DNA of 12,302 nt, taken from Ichthyophonus hoferi. Its lineage: Eukaryota > Opisthokonta > Ichthyosporea > Ichthyophonida > Ichthyophonidae. Under the pieces are notes generated by a model. It ran no database searches and was not told the DNA's origin. It saw only the letters and a list, made by a program, of their open reading frames with translations. This document shows, piece by piece, positions 1-7,330 of this stretch; the first letter of the stretch is position 1, and each line of letters starts with the position of its first letter. Position numbers and translations under genes: made by a program. Where the stretch lies: positions 19,596 through 31,897 of the forward strand of contig NAOQ01000573.1 of assembly GCA_002751075.1 (NCBI GenBank). The letters run 5' to 3'.

Positions 1-12
1 TACATACATACA

Positions 13-44
<32 letters not shown>

Positions 45-279
45 CATACATACATACATACATATACATACATACATACATACATAATACGTACTATCAT
101 ACTATCATACCTACTTACCTACTTACCTACTTACTTACTTACCTACCTAACTACCTACCTACCTACTTACCTCCCTATTTACTTACTTACCTACCTACTT
201 ACCTACCTACCTACCTACTTACCTACATACATACCTACTACCCACCTACTTACCTACATACATACTATCATACAGGAAG
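1..279. repeat. Tetranucleotide microsatellite, TACA then TACT/TACC units
   Basis: Bases 1 to about 87 are nearly pure TACA units with two or three TATACA interruptions. From about 98 to 260 the array changes to a mix of TACC, TACT and TACA units. The string ACTATCAT occurs twice at the junction between the two arrays (about 93-108) and again at 264-271, where the array ends. No reading frame of interest overlaps it. It is simple-sequence DNA and runs off the left edge, so its full length is unknown. Confidence 0.95.
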
Positions 280-730
280 AATGAAGTCTTTTCGGATGAA
301 GCAGTAATAACCTTGATGTTTGTTGAATTATTATGCCACTATGCACATATACCTCGTCATAAAATTGAGATCTATATTCCCCCGTACATCTTTAATCATT
401 ACCACCGGTTGGCTAAGAACACATGATCCAATAAAATTGTAGATTGTGTATGATGCAATAAATACGTAGATGGGATTACAACAATGCAATGCACGTGTGT
501 TATAGATAGACATATACTACGGACTATATAAGGAAATCCTATTGATAAATTATCCTGTCGTCCAATAATATATCTGTACAACCCTGTAAATGTGTAAATG
601 AAGTCCATCTGTCCACAAAAATAACGAATATATTAAACTATAAAAAAAATAAAAGAATAAACCCAAAGGATAATTGGATAACATTTTATATGCATAGTAA
701 CCAGACTTTCGCATTCGTTTATAAAGTATT
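280..730. other. Gene-free stretch, 3' side of the deacetylase gene
   Basis: This AT-rich stretch lies between the microsatellite and the stop codon of the minus-strand deacetylase gene. Short open frames on the minus strand here are AT-rich and show no family motif. The 3' untranslated region of the deacetylase should fall in this stretch, but I see no clear AATAAA signal on the minus strand close to the stop codon. Confidence 0.5.
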
Positions 731-2485
731 TCATTTAACAGTATTATCATTAGCAGTAAACACCTCTGTATGTTCGTTCTTCTCCTGCGCCCTACGCCGT
801 GTTACAGACCTCGTTTCCATCCCTTCTTTCCTACTACTCTTATGTTGATTGACCAAAGGCGTGGTATATATATTAGAACAATCAGCTAATATCCTTGATG
901 GTGCACCAGAAGCAGTTGGAGTGTGAAATTCATTAAGGGGGGTCTTAGAGGGAGTAGGAGGGGGGTTTAAAACAGTTGTGGTTGTATGAGAGCTGTGTGT
1001 TTGGGTGGATGAGGTGGGTGACTGAAGAGTAAACCTCTCCATGCTATCTTTTAGTCCCTCTACGTCCTGTTGTTCACCTCTCTCCACCGTCTCTTGTTCC
1101 ATTAAAGGATTCTCTCCTAGATGGAAGGCATTGACTTCCCTGATGGCTTGCTGTGTTCTTTCCTTCGACCCCTCATCAATGAATGGGAATAGTTGTAATT
1201 CAACCGAATCAATATCAGGAATACTATCAGGACTAGCGCCATCTTGTACCGTGGTACAACAACCATACTGGCCATGTTGCAGGAGAGTGCGCATACATGC
1301 CCCTGCACACAAAGCATTGACGTGAGGCGTGTAACCACCCTCTGTCGACACTACAACATGGCCATTCTCTGCAGTACGGCAGAGAATCGATAGCATAGCA
1401 GCATAACCCCCAGGTGTAAGGAGAAAGCCCCCCAGGAGATCTCCCTCGGCTGCATCAAACCCACTTGACACAAGAATAAGTTGTGGTTTCTTACCATTAA
1501 ATGCCTTTTGCATGATAGGAATAATAGATTGTCTAAACACCTCTAGATACTCTCTGTTTCCAAATGATCCATCAGCCTCTAGTTCACCATGCACCGTCTC
1601 AAGGATAGGAATGAGAGGTATATTTACAACCCGCTGCCACCCATTCTTCTCAATAACATCTTCACTGGTCACCTCCCCCGACCCTGGAAAGAATCCGTTA
1701 CCATAACGATGGAGAGAAAAAAAAAGAATTCCTTTATCTCCCTTGTTCAAAATTATATTTTCCGTTCCATCTCCATGATGAACATCCCAGTCAATGATTA
1801 CTACCCTCTCAAGACCTAGCACCTTCCTTGCATATAAGGCCGCTACAGCCACCTGATTTATATAGCAGAAACCGCCAAAGAAACCACTACATGCATGATG
1901 TCCAGGCGGCCGCACAGCTGCAAAGGCATTTCGGAAGTCAGACTCATGCTTACTTTGTGTTGCCTCTTCTTCCGTCTCTATTCCTCCAGCCATTCTCTTT
2001 CGTGATAATTCCGTGACCCATGTTATAGCTTCAAGAACTGAACCAGCTGCAATCTTAGCGGCCGTATAGGTATATTTGTTGAAAACACAGTCGTGAAGAG
2101 CAAATACATTCTTGGCAAAGGGCCTACGAAGCTCTATAAAGTCCAATGCATTGGTTTCAGCCTTAGAATTCCCGAGTCCTTTTGGCTTGCTTGCGTGTGG
2201 AGACTGTCTTGTAGCTGAAACAGATGTAGATTTTTCAGTGATGTTGGAAATAGCATTAATGTACTCTCGTTCATGTGCAAGTGCAAGCTCGTCCTCTGTC
2301 GCTTCTCTCCCTTGATTAGTACAGCTAACCCAACGTAAGTCCAACCCTTCAATATGAAAGTGATCTAACTGGGCTGATAATCTTTCTGCACTTTCATACT
2401 CAACCTTTGGACTATGCTTTAACATGACATCATTTGTCACAAACATAGTTTGGAATTTCTTTTTGGAATGTTTTTTCGGAGCCAT
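731..2485 (-). CDS. Class II (HDA1/HDAC6-type) zinc-dependent histone deacetylase
   Basis: The 584-residue protein should remove acetyl groups from lysines of histones or other proteins using a zinc ion. The catalytic domain spans about residues 12-410. RPPGHHA at 192-198 carries the paired histidines H196/H197. DWDVHHGDG at 232-240 supplies zinc ligands D234 and H236. SGFDAAEGD at 341-349 supplies the third ligand D344. EGGY at 382-385 carries the transition-state tyrosine Y385, so unlike vertebrate class IIa enzymes it should be fully active. The WDVHHGDGT wording and an N-terminal segment ahead of the core point to class II rather than class I. Two low-complexity inserts (about 84-113 and 165-183) expand surface loops. 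The tail after about 415 is Ser/Thr/Pro-rich, with TP sites at 511, 515 and 522 (the first is TPSK, a full CDK-type site), and basic patches near 549-565. The N-terminus is also lysine-rich (MAPKKHSKKK), so nuclear import is likely. There is one catalytic domain, no visible ZnF-UBP and no clear Arb2-like C-terminal domain. The frame is open with no intron. The start is the first ATG and leads straight into the domain. Confidence 0.93.
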   Translation of the reverse strand: MAPKKHSKKKFQTMFVTNDVMLKHSPKVEYESAERLSAQLDHFHIEGLDLRWVSCTNQGREATEDELALAHEREYINAISNITEKSTSVSATRQSPHASKPKGLGNSKAETNALDFIELRRPFAKNVFALHDCVFNKYTYTAAKIAAGSVLEAITWVTELSRKRMAGGIETEEEATQSKHESDFRNAFAAVRPPGHHACSGFFGGFCYINQVAVAALYARKVLGLERVVIIDWDVHHGDGTENIILNKGDKGILFFSLHRYGNGFFPGSGEVTSEDVIEKNGWQRVVNIPLIPILETVHGELEADGSFGNREYLEVFRQSIIPIMQKAFNGKKPQLILVSSGFDAAEGDLLGGFLLTPGGYAAMLSILCRTAENGHVVVSTEGGYTPHVNALCAGACMRTLLQHGQYGCCTTVQDGASPDSIPDIDSVELQLFPFIDEGSKERTQQAIREVNAFHLGENPLMEQETVERGEQQDVEGLKDSMERFTLQSPTSSTQTHSSHTTTTVLNPPPTPSKTPLNEFHTPTASGAPSRILADCSNIYTTPLVNQHKSSRKEGMETRSVTRRRAQEKNEHTEVFTANDNTVK

Positions 2486-2929
2486 AGTATACAGTTAACG
2501 AAGGTGTGCGTGGTAAACGTGAAATGTATATGTATGAAAACTATATATATATATTCCATATATCCTGTGTAAGATGTAAAAGTTCAAAAGATGATCAACA
2601 ATTGACCAAATTCCAAGGATAGAAAAGTAGCCGCGTGGTGCGTGGGATTAAACCCGGCATGAATATGATTGGGAATTCCAGATGCGTTCCAATCCAATAT
2701 ATTATCTTGACTTAAAATATATTGCCTAAATTGACTATAAATATTTAATCGTGCACGTACTCTTTGCAAGCCAGATCGTACCATTTTCAACTTAAAAAAT
2801 TTAATAAGGCTCCTATCCTATATAAATATATATTTTGTATGTAATTTAAATAGGCTTATTTATATTTTGTATATGTTAGAATATATTTTACAATTATATG
2901 TTTCTATCTATATTTCTTTACATTATTCA
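2486..2929. other. Spacer between the deacetylase gene and tRNA-Val
   Basis: This is AT-rich spacer shared by the 5' region of the minus-strand deacetylase gene and the upstream region of the plus-strand tRNA-Val gene. A slightly more GC-rich patch at about 2590-2770 gives a 68-codon minus-strand open frame. It shows no recognisable domain, and I treat it as chance. Confidence 0.5.
2542..2555 (-). promoter_or_regulatory. TATA-like run upstream of the deacetylase gene
   Basis: A 14-bp alternating TA run lies 57-70 bp upstream of the deacetylase start codon, where a TATA element for a short 5' leader could sit. Such runs are also common in the AT-rich spacers of this window, so position is the only support. 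Confidence 0.25.
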
Positions 2930-3002
2930 GGTCGTGTGGTGTAGTGGTTATCACGTCTCCTTTACACGGAGTAGGTCGCGGGTTCGACCCCCGCCAGGAC
3001 CT
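2930..3002 (+). tRNA. tRNA-Val, anticodon UAC
   Basis: The 73-nt cloverleaf has a 7-bp acceptor (2930-2936 with 2995-3001), T8 and G9, D arm GTG/CAC, and an anticodon stem closing a TTTACAC loop. Anticodon TAC lies at 2963-2965. The variable loop is AGGTC and the T arm is GCGGG/CCCGC with loop TTCGACC. The D arm to anticodon region is close to typical eukaryotic tRNA-Val(UAC). There is no intron. Oddities are a G5:G68 mismatch in the acceptor stem, a T:T pair at 27:43, and T rather than the usual A at the discriminator position. The acceptor helix can extend by two more pairs (A2929-T3002, C2928-G3003). The gene may be functional or beginning to decay. Confidence 0.9.
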
Positions 3003-3004
3003 GA

Positions 3005-3010
3005 TTTTTT
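3005..3010 (+). terminator. Pol III terminator of tRNA-Val
   Basis: A run of six T begins three bases after the tRNA, the usual form and place of an RNA polymerase III stop signal. Confidence 0.75.
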
Positions 3011-3409
3011 ACTTTTAAAAGGGTAATTTATTTTAATACGAATATGTGTGTGTATGTACATATGTATATACTTATTTACATTCCTACATAACCGACAAAA
3101 CTCAAGGCAAATAAGCAACAAAATAACTAGTTAAGCAAAAAAAAAAAAAAAAACATTTATATAGAAAATTACCATTACCACTGAATAAAAAGTTTAAAAT
3201 ATGTTCTTGCATAAGCCAATTAATTAGATACTTGATTCTCGCTATTTCTTTGTAACTATTAAAACTACAACCAATTATTTTCTAATGGCATATAATATAT
3301 AAAAACTGCATATATCACTAAGTTAAATTTTATCTATACATATATTATCATACTATCATCCTGCCATACAGTAAGCATACCTTGAAGTAACAAAGGGAGA
3401 AAAGGAATA
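3011..3409. other. AT-rich spacer with an A17 tract
   Basis: No gene is visible. A run of 17 A occupies 3137-3153. It could be a chance homopolymer or the tail of an old retroposed copy, but no recognisable body or target-site duplication is visible beside it. The string TACTATCATC at 3351-3360 resembles the ACTATCAT motif of the microsatellite at the left edge. Confidence 0.5.
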
Positions 3410-3720
3410 ATGGTAGACAGCAACCTCACCTCTCACAAGAGGGTGGTAGGTGCTAATGGCCTATTGAGAAACATGACTAGGATGTGTGGTTTAATAGGTA
3501 TAAGGGATAACTTAGGCGTTGAAATTATGGCACTAGAGCTATTTCATAAGCGTATGTAGTACACTATGTGGTGATCACTGTAACAAGCATCAGTCGGTCC
3601 ATGAAGTTAATCAATGCATTGATTCAGCGCGTCCAGTCCGCTAAAGCTAATGCAAAGTTGGCAGAACAAAACATTACTAGACATATGAAATATGTTGGTG
3701 CAAGGCGTGATCTAATTTAA
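3410..3720 (+). CDS. Candidate small two-exon gene, possible histone-fold protein
   Basis: Two short frames stand out as more GC-rich and helix-forming in an AT-rich spacer. The first is 49 codons (3410-3559) and the second is 39 codons (3601-3720). A GTAGTA donor at 3556 and a CAG acceptor ending at 3593 would remove a 38-nt intron with a CTGTAAC branch-like string. That would join exon 1 (3410-3555) to exon 2 (3594-3720) in frame and give about 90 residues. The predicted pattern is a short helix (LLRNMTRMCGL), a loop, a long amphipathic helix, then LAEQNIT followed by a final helix RHMKYVGARRDL. This resembles the helix-loop-long helix-loop-helix order of histone-fold proteins such as the small CENP-W/NF-Y/TAF group, although the long helix is several residues longer than usual. 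An AATAAA lies three bases after the stop. I do not recognise the family with certainty. It could instead be a gene remnant or two unrelated frames. Confidence 0.35.
3556..3593 (+). other. Proposed 38-nt spliceosomal intron
   Basis: It starts GTAGTA and ends CAG, with CTGTAAC about 13 nt before the acceptor as a branch-site candidate. It removes the TAG that otherwise ends the upstream frame and keeps phase 2 across the junction. The alternative donor GTATGT at 3552 has better consensus but puts the next exon out of frame. Support is from sequence pattern only. Confidence 0.25.
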
Positions 3721-3722
3721 GT

Positions 3723-3728
3723 AATAAA
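3723..3728 (+). promoter_or_regulatory. Poly(A) signal AATAAA after the candidate small gene
   Basis: An exact AATAAA begins three bases after the TAA that ends the 3410-3720 candidate. In AT-rich DNA it can occur by chance, but its position fits a 3' end signal. Confidence 0.3.
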
Positions 3729-4016
3729 TTTATATTTAAAGATTTATATAAGACGCAATATCAAAATCTCGGTGGGCAGATAGAAATCGATGATAAGAAA
3801 TAAATGTCGAGGGCTGTTAAACCAGGAAATTATTGCATATTATTTTTCTAAGAAAAAAAAAACGATACTGCTTTATTAATTAGATGAAACAATGTATATA
3901 TTACTATCAAATAGACTCATTTTCCAAATAAATGATAGAACTACTTATCTCCATTTTGTATGATTTGGCATCAATAATGTGTAGATATATTAAGATATTA
4001 GCAAATTTTTGTACAT
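3729..4016. other. AT-rich spacer before the first tRNA-Leu
   Basis: No open frame, RNA gene or repeat is recognisable here beyond short A and T runs. Confidence 0.5.
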
Positions 4017-4100
4017 GCCAAGATGGCCGAGTGGTCTAAGGCGTGTGACTCAAGTTCTCATATACTTCTGTATGCGTGGGTTCAAATCCCACTCTTGGCA
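4017..4100 (+). tRNA. tRNA-Leu, anticodon CAA (copy 1)
   Basis: The 84-nt class II cloverleaf has a perfect acceptor GCCAAGA/TCTTGGC with discriminator A4100. The D stem is GCC/GGC. The anticodon loop is CTCAAGT with CAA at 4051-4053, reading UUG. The long variable arm is ATAC-TTCT-GTAT, and the T arm is GTGGG/CCCAC with loop TTCAAAT. A box TGGCCGAGTGG and B box GGTTCAAATCC are present. The anticodon stem has a T:T mismatch at 29:41. There is no intron, unlike tRNA-Leu(CAA) genes of many animals and fungi. It is identical over all 84 bases to the second copy 1187 bp downstream. Confidence 0.95.
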
Positions 4101-4104
4101 TTTT
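4101..4104 (+). terminator. Pol III terminator of tRNA-Leu copy 1
   Basis: TTTT follows the discriminator base directly, the minimal RNA polymerase III stop signal. Confidence 0.6.
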
Positions 4105-4230
4105 GTTTAATTACCGATGATAGATAAGTGTTTAGTTTTGGAGAAACTGTAATAAATAATTGATATAGAAGTTTACAGATGTTGAAACGGTAAAAGATAT
4201 GGTAAAGTATACCCTGTATTTGCTCCACAT

Positions 4231-4340
4231 GGATTCCCCAAAATAAATCGACCAATACCGAAAATAAATGGAGAGATGCTGAAAATAAACGAAAAGATTC
4301 CAACAAAAGTTAACGGATATTTTGAATATATCTAAAAAAT
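4231..4340 (+). repeat. Left terminal inverted repeat made of 21-bp units
   Basis: Three successive 21-bp units, each starting AAAATAAA, lie at 4240-4260, 4261-4281 and 4282-4302. A fourth, more diverged unit and the inner end AACGGATATTTTGAATATAT follow. The outer end GGATTCCC (4231-4238) and the inner end match the reverse complement of the right repeat. Confidence 0.75.
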
Positions 4341-4415
4341 AATATTAGAAATAGGAATATTATCTGTTATACTGAGTTCTATCAGCTAATCTTTATCAGG
4401 TAATGGGCAAGCTAA

Positions 4416-4734
4416 AGCTCTAGTGGACACTTTCTAGCATTTTTACATGGGGCGATCGAGAACAAGTGCTTACATTCAAACACAGTCCTAGTGATGGACA
4501 ATGTGAGGTTTCATCATTGTCATTGTCATGAAATTGTATAAAGATTTTTTAATGGTTAATTCTCTTACGCTACTGTATTTGCCAGCATATTCATCGGAAT
4601 TGAAACCGATTGAAAACGTATTCAGGTTATTGAAAAGTAAAATTCATACCTATAGATCAATTGCTAATAGAATGGAACCTAAAAAATTCACATGCAAAGG
4701 AGCCTTGATGATTTCAACCCAAGCCCAACTGTAA
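4416..4734 (+). pseudogene. Transposase remnant, DDE domain of the IS630/Tc1/mariner family
   Basis: One frame (4416-4541) reads FLAFLHGAIENKC followed by VLVMDNVRFHH, which carries the second catalytic Asp (codon at 4497). The next frame (from about 4528 to 4734) continues with LTLLYLPAYSSELKPIENVF, which carries the third acidic residue, Glu, at 4612. These are hallmark DDE_3 motifs, with about 38 codons between the Asp and Glu. One frameshift, near 4528-4541, separates them. The helix-turn-helix part and first Asp are missing, since only about 75 bp separate the left inverted repeat from the first recognisable residues. It cannot encode an active enzyme. Confidence 0.8.
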
Positions 4735-4960
4735 CATTCTGCTATTTACACGCATATATAAGAGAATGTGGAGAAAGATGAATGACGGTTCATGGGACAT
4801 TAAACAAGTAGAGAATTCTCCATTTATTCCTTTTTGTTTTCTGAATAAGAATTTTTTTGAAAAAAAAATATCATTAGAGATGTATGTAAAAAAATGTAAT
4901 TCTTCTAATGAAAATAGAGCAAATATAATTTTCTTTCAATTTCCTCTTTATTATATTTGA

Positions 4961-5130
4961 TTTTTTATATATATGTTCAAAATACCCGTTTACTTTCGGG
5001 ATCTTTTTTATTTACTTGTAAAATATTTCCACTTATTTTTGGTATCTTTCTATTTATTTTGATATCTGTTCATCTATTTTTTGTACTTCTCCATATATTT
5101 GAGTATTTGTCCATTTATTTCTGGGAATCC
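4961..5130 (-). repeat. Right terminal inverted repeat with about seven 20-22 bp units
   Basis: Read on the minus strand, it starts GGATTCCC and runs through about seven degenerate units of 19-22 bp of the form AAATAAATGGANAGATACC. It ends ACGGGTATTTTGAACATATA, close to the inner end of the left repeat. It has about three more units than the left repeat, so the number of units has changed since the two ends were alike. Confidence 0.72.
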
Positions 5131-5203
5131 CTTCGAGCTATTAAATCCCTAAGCTATTACCTTGACTATGACACATACCAAGTAATGACCTTGTATTACT
5201 CAT

Positions 5204-5287
5204 GCCAAGATGGCCGAGTGGTCTAAGGCGTGTGACTCAAGTTCTCATATACTTCTGTATGCGTGGGTTCAAATCCCACTCTTGGCA
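5204..5287 (+). tRNA. tRNA-Leu, anticodon CAA (copy 2)
   Basis: The 84-nt gene has the same sequence and fold as copy 1, including the perfect acceptor stem, the long variable arm and the T:T mismatch in the anticodon stem. Anticodon CAA is at 5238-5240, discriminator A at 5287. It is intronless with intact A and B boxes. Full identity despite diverged flanks suggests both copies are functional or have been evened out by gene conversion. Confidence 0.95.
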
Positions 5288-5291
5288 TTAC

Positions 5292-5295
5292 TTTT
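5292..5295 (+). terminator. Pol III terminator of tRNA-Leu copy 2
   Basis: TTTT begins five bases after the tRNA 3' end, so transcript trailers of the two copies should differ slightly in length. Confidence 0.6.
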
Positions 5296-5460
5296 AACTA
5301 TCAATAGTAGATGGTGTTGTTTTGGAAAATCTATAATAATTTATTGAACATAAAAGTATATACCGTAAATGTTGAAATTGTAAAAGATAAGGTAAAATAT
5401 ACCGTACGTTTTCTTTAAGCTGTTACCTTGACAATGACATATGTCGTATGACAGACTATA

Positions 5461-7330
5461 GTGTAAGCAAAACTAGAAGCCTTCTCTCAATCATACTGTC
5501 ACTGTGATTAATTTATTTCCTTTTAAACACAGTAATGCCGTATCTTCCAAAAATATTAACACTATTAAATATGTGAATACTGACCTTATGAGCTATTTCT
5601 TTACTCTCCAACGTATATTAAGCACTTTAAAAGAAACCAATTGATGATTCTAGGAAAAGGATATACAATAACTTACTTATAATGTACTCATAAAGTTATA
5701 TTATTAGCTGTATCCTAACCATGACGTAAAAGTATCATATCGTGGCCAAATAATATATAAATTACCATTAGTCTGCCAAATTATAGAGGTTCAATCATTG
5801 ACATATTGCGCAATTGGTAAATATATTATAGAACTCGTGTCCTGAATATCTAGTGAAATGTTGCTATTTTTTATTTGTCTTTCCTATACGTATTATATAA
5901 GGATCTATACTTGTTTGAATTTATTTTGAAAAAAAGTTTCATTGGAGTTAAAAAAAAATACGTTGTGTTTATTTGACAGAGATCTTGAAGCCCAAATAAG
6001 GCGGTTTTGCTTTGACACTTAAAATTGACAACTACAGCTGCATGCATATATAATATGAGCCAAAATAGTCAGAATTATAATTAATTAATTAGCACTATGT
6101 TGCTCATCAGTCTACATATATTACACTTTATCTTAAAATTAAGAAAATCTTTTTCTGTGGCAAGACTGGAACATAGAATGTTGTAGTGAGACTGAATACC
6201 GAAATCATTTGATTTTTATTTTACTCTGCTGATTGTAATCGTCGGTTGATATAATAGCTACACACAGACTAAAATTAACAAATACGTTTTCAAGAATTTC
6301 AACCTTTTATTTAAGATTTAATGGGCTATGCTTCAGATGTGAATATGTTGTGAAAATATTGCTATTCTCCAGTAAACGATTACATAGAACTATGCATATC
6401 TGTAAAGAATTGTTTATGATTTCTAAGATAAATACATAAAATAAATAATAAAGTTTTATATGAAGCTAGTGTGCAAAAAGAAAATAAGAAATGATAAATT
6501 TTTTAAGATAGAAATGCATCGTGACTCTGAGGGCAGATGCCACATGTACCCCCATTGGAAGCAATCAGATGTCTGATAACTATATAATTCTTCATAAATC
6601 TGTATGTTTTGATACATTAAGATAAGAATACTTAGTTACTACAAATAATTAAAAAGTTTTTAGGAATTTATAGCTAATATTATACATAAAAACCATATAA
6701 GTATAGTCTATCCTTAATGTCTTACCTAGATGAACGCATAAGAGAGAGTTAGAAGCAATACACTTAGTACTCTGAATTCCAGCCTCAAGTAAAACATTAA
6801 GAAAATATCATTTATTTTCATTCCACAGAGGTGTCGAATAAAGTGATATATGTAGCCTAGGCTGCAATACCTAATCTTAATTAACCAATTAGTTAAGGAT
6901 ATGCTAATAATTAGTTTGTATATAGTATACTTTGTCTAATGCGTATTACAGGTCTCAATCTGCATCAAGACCGACACGTGATTCTGCAGTGGGACTGATT
7001 AAAGATTTTATTCTAGTTGTAATCATTGAAAAAGATACTGATGTATCACTCAGACATTTTATCCAATGGGGAACATGATAGATTTGGGCGTTCTTTTAAA
7101 TGTGGAGCAAGAGGAGGCTTCAATTAAATGTACTGTAAAGCCTATGCTTATCTACCTGTAGTTTAATAGGCTATTCCATGTAGAAAAGAGTGCACAGGAA
7201 GGAAGTGTGGGAGAAAGGCTATCAACAAGTTTCAGATAGCATATTATAAGTATGTCGTATGTCAGTAATAAGGAGATTAGTATGAACATGCACGCAATGT
7301 ACAATAGAGAAATTTGTATTGTAGTGAAAC
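5461..7330. other. Long AT-rich stretch without an intact gene
   Basis: No intact coding region, RNA gene or clear repeat is visible. A 50-codon open stretch at about 6930-7079 and a more GC-rich patch near 6520-6580 stand out slightly but match nothing I recognise. The patch includes ATCAGA-TG-TCTGAT, a short inverted repeat near 6568-6581. Confidence 0.5.

Larger units (their letters stand above)
4219..5138 (+). mobile_element. IS630/Tc1/mariner-type DNA transposon remnant with iterated inverted repeats
   Basis: The element is about 920 bp. It has long inverted repeats (left about 4231-4340, right about 4961-5130) around a decayed transposase. It lies between TA dinucleotides at 4217-4218 and 5139-5140, as expected for this superfamily, which duplicates TA on insertion. 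The neighbouring duplicate of the tRNA-Leu flank lacks the insert, which independently supports the boundaries to within a few bases. The outermost 12-16 bp of the two ends match only partly. Only the C-terminal half of a transposase is present, so this is an internally deleted, non-autonomous copy. Confidence 0.7.
4015..5193 (+). repeat. tRNA-Leu duplication unit, copy 1 (interrupted by a transposon)
   Basis: The unit holds the tRNA-Leu gene, about 110 bp of downstream flank (to about 4217), and after the inserted transposon the tail from about 5141. The tail includes TAAGCTATTACCTTGAC at 5149-5165. The same order (tRNA, flank ending in GGTAAARTATACC, TAAGCTGTTACCTTGAC) occurs at 5202-5460 without the insert. 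With the transposon removed, the unit length is about 265 bp. Confidence 0.75.
5202..5460 (+). repeat. tRNA-Leu duplication unit, copy 2 (empty site)
   Basis: It contains the second tRNA-Leu, a flank alignable to copy 1 (for example GTTTTGGA, GTAAAAGATA and GGTAAAATATACC), and then TAAGCTGTTACCTTGAC at 5415-5431. Between TATACC and TAAGCT only about 12 bp are present, where copy 1 carries the 920-bp transposon. The flanks differ at many positions while the tRNA bodies are identical. Confidence 0.75.

Noticed and set aside
1041-2352. Several 62-94 codon frames inside the deacetylase gene on both strands
   Set aside because: They are shadows of the 584-codon frame, which has complete family motifs.
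4766-5226. Two plus-strand frames (64 and 89 codons) in the right half of the transposon
   Set aside because: They run through the inverted-repeat array and into the second tRNA-Leu, and have low-complexity composition, so they are not genes.
5916-5965. Similarity between this A/T-rich stretch and the transposon interior near 4846-4895
   Set aside because: The match rests on T and A runs with a short CATTRGAG core, too low in complexity to claim a second copy.
6930-7079. A 50-codon plus-strand open stretch upstream of the 7.3 kb retrotransposon fossil
   Set aside because: A faint resemblance to the Ty1/copia stretch before RNase H, but the distance to the RNase H-like part is too long and few consensus residues match.
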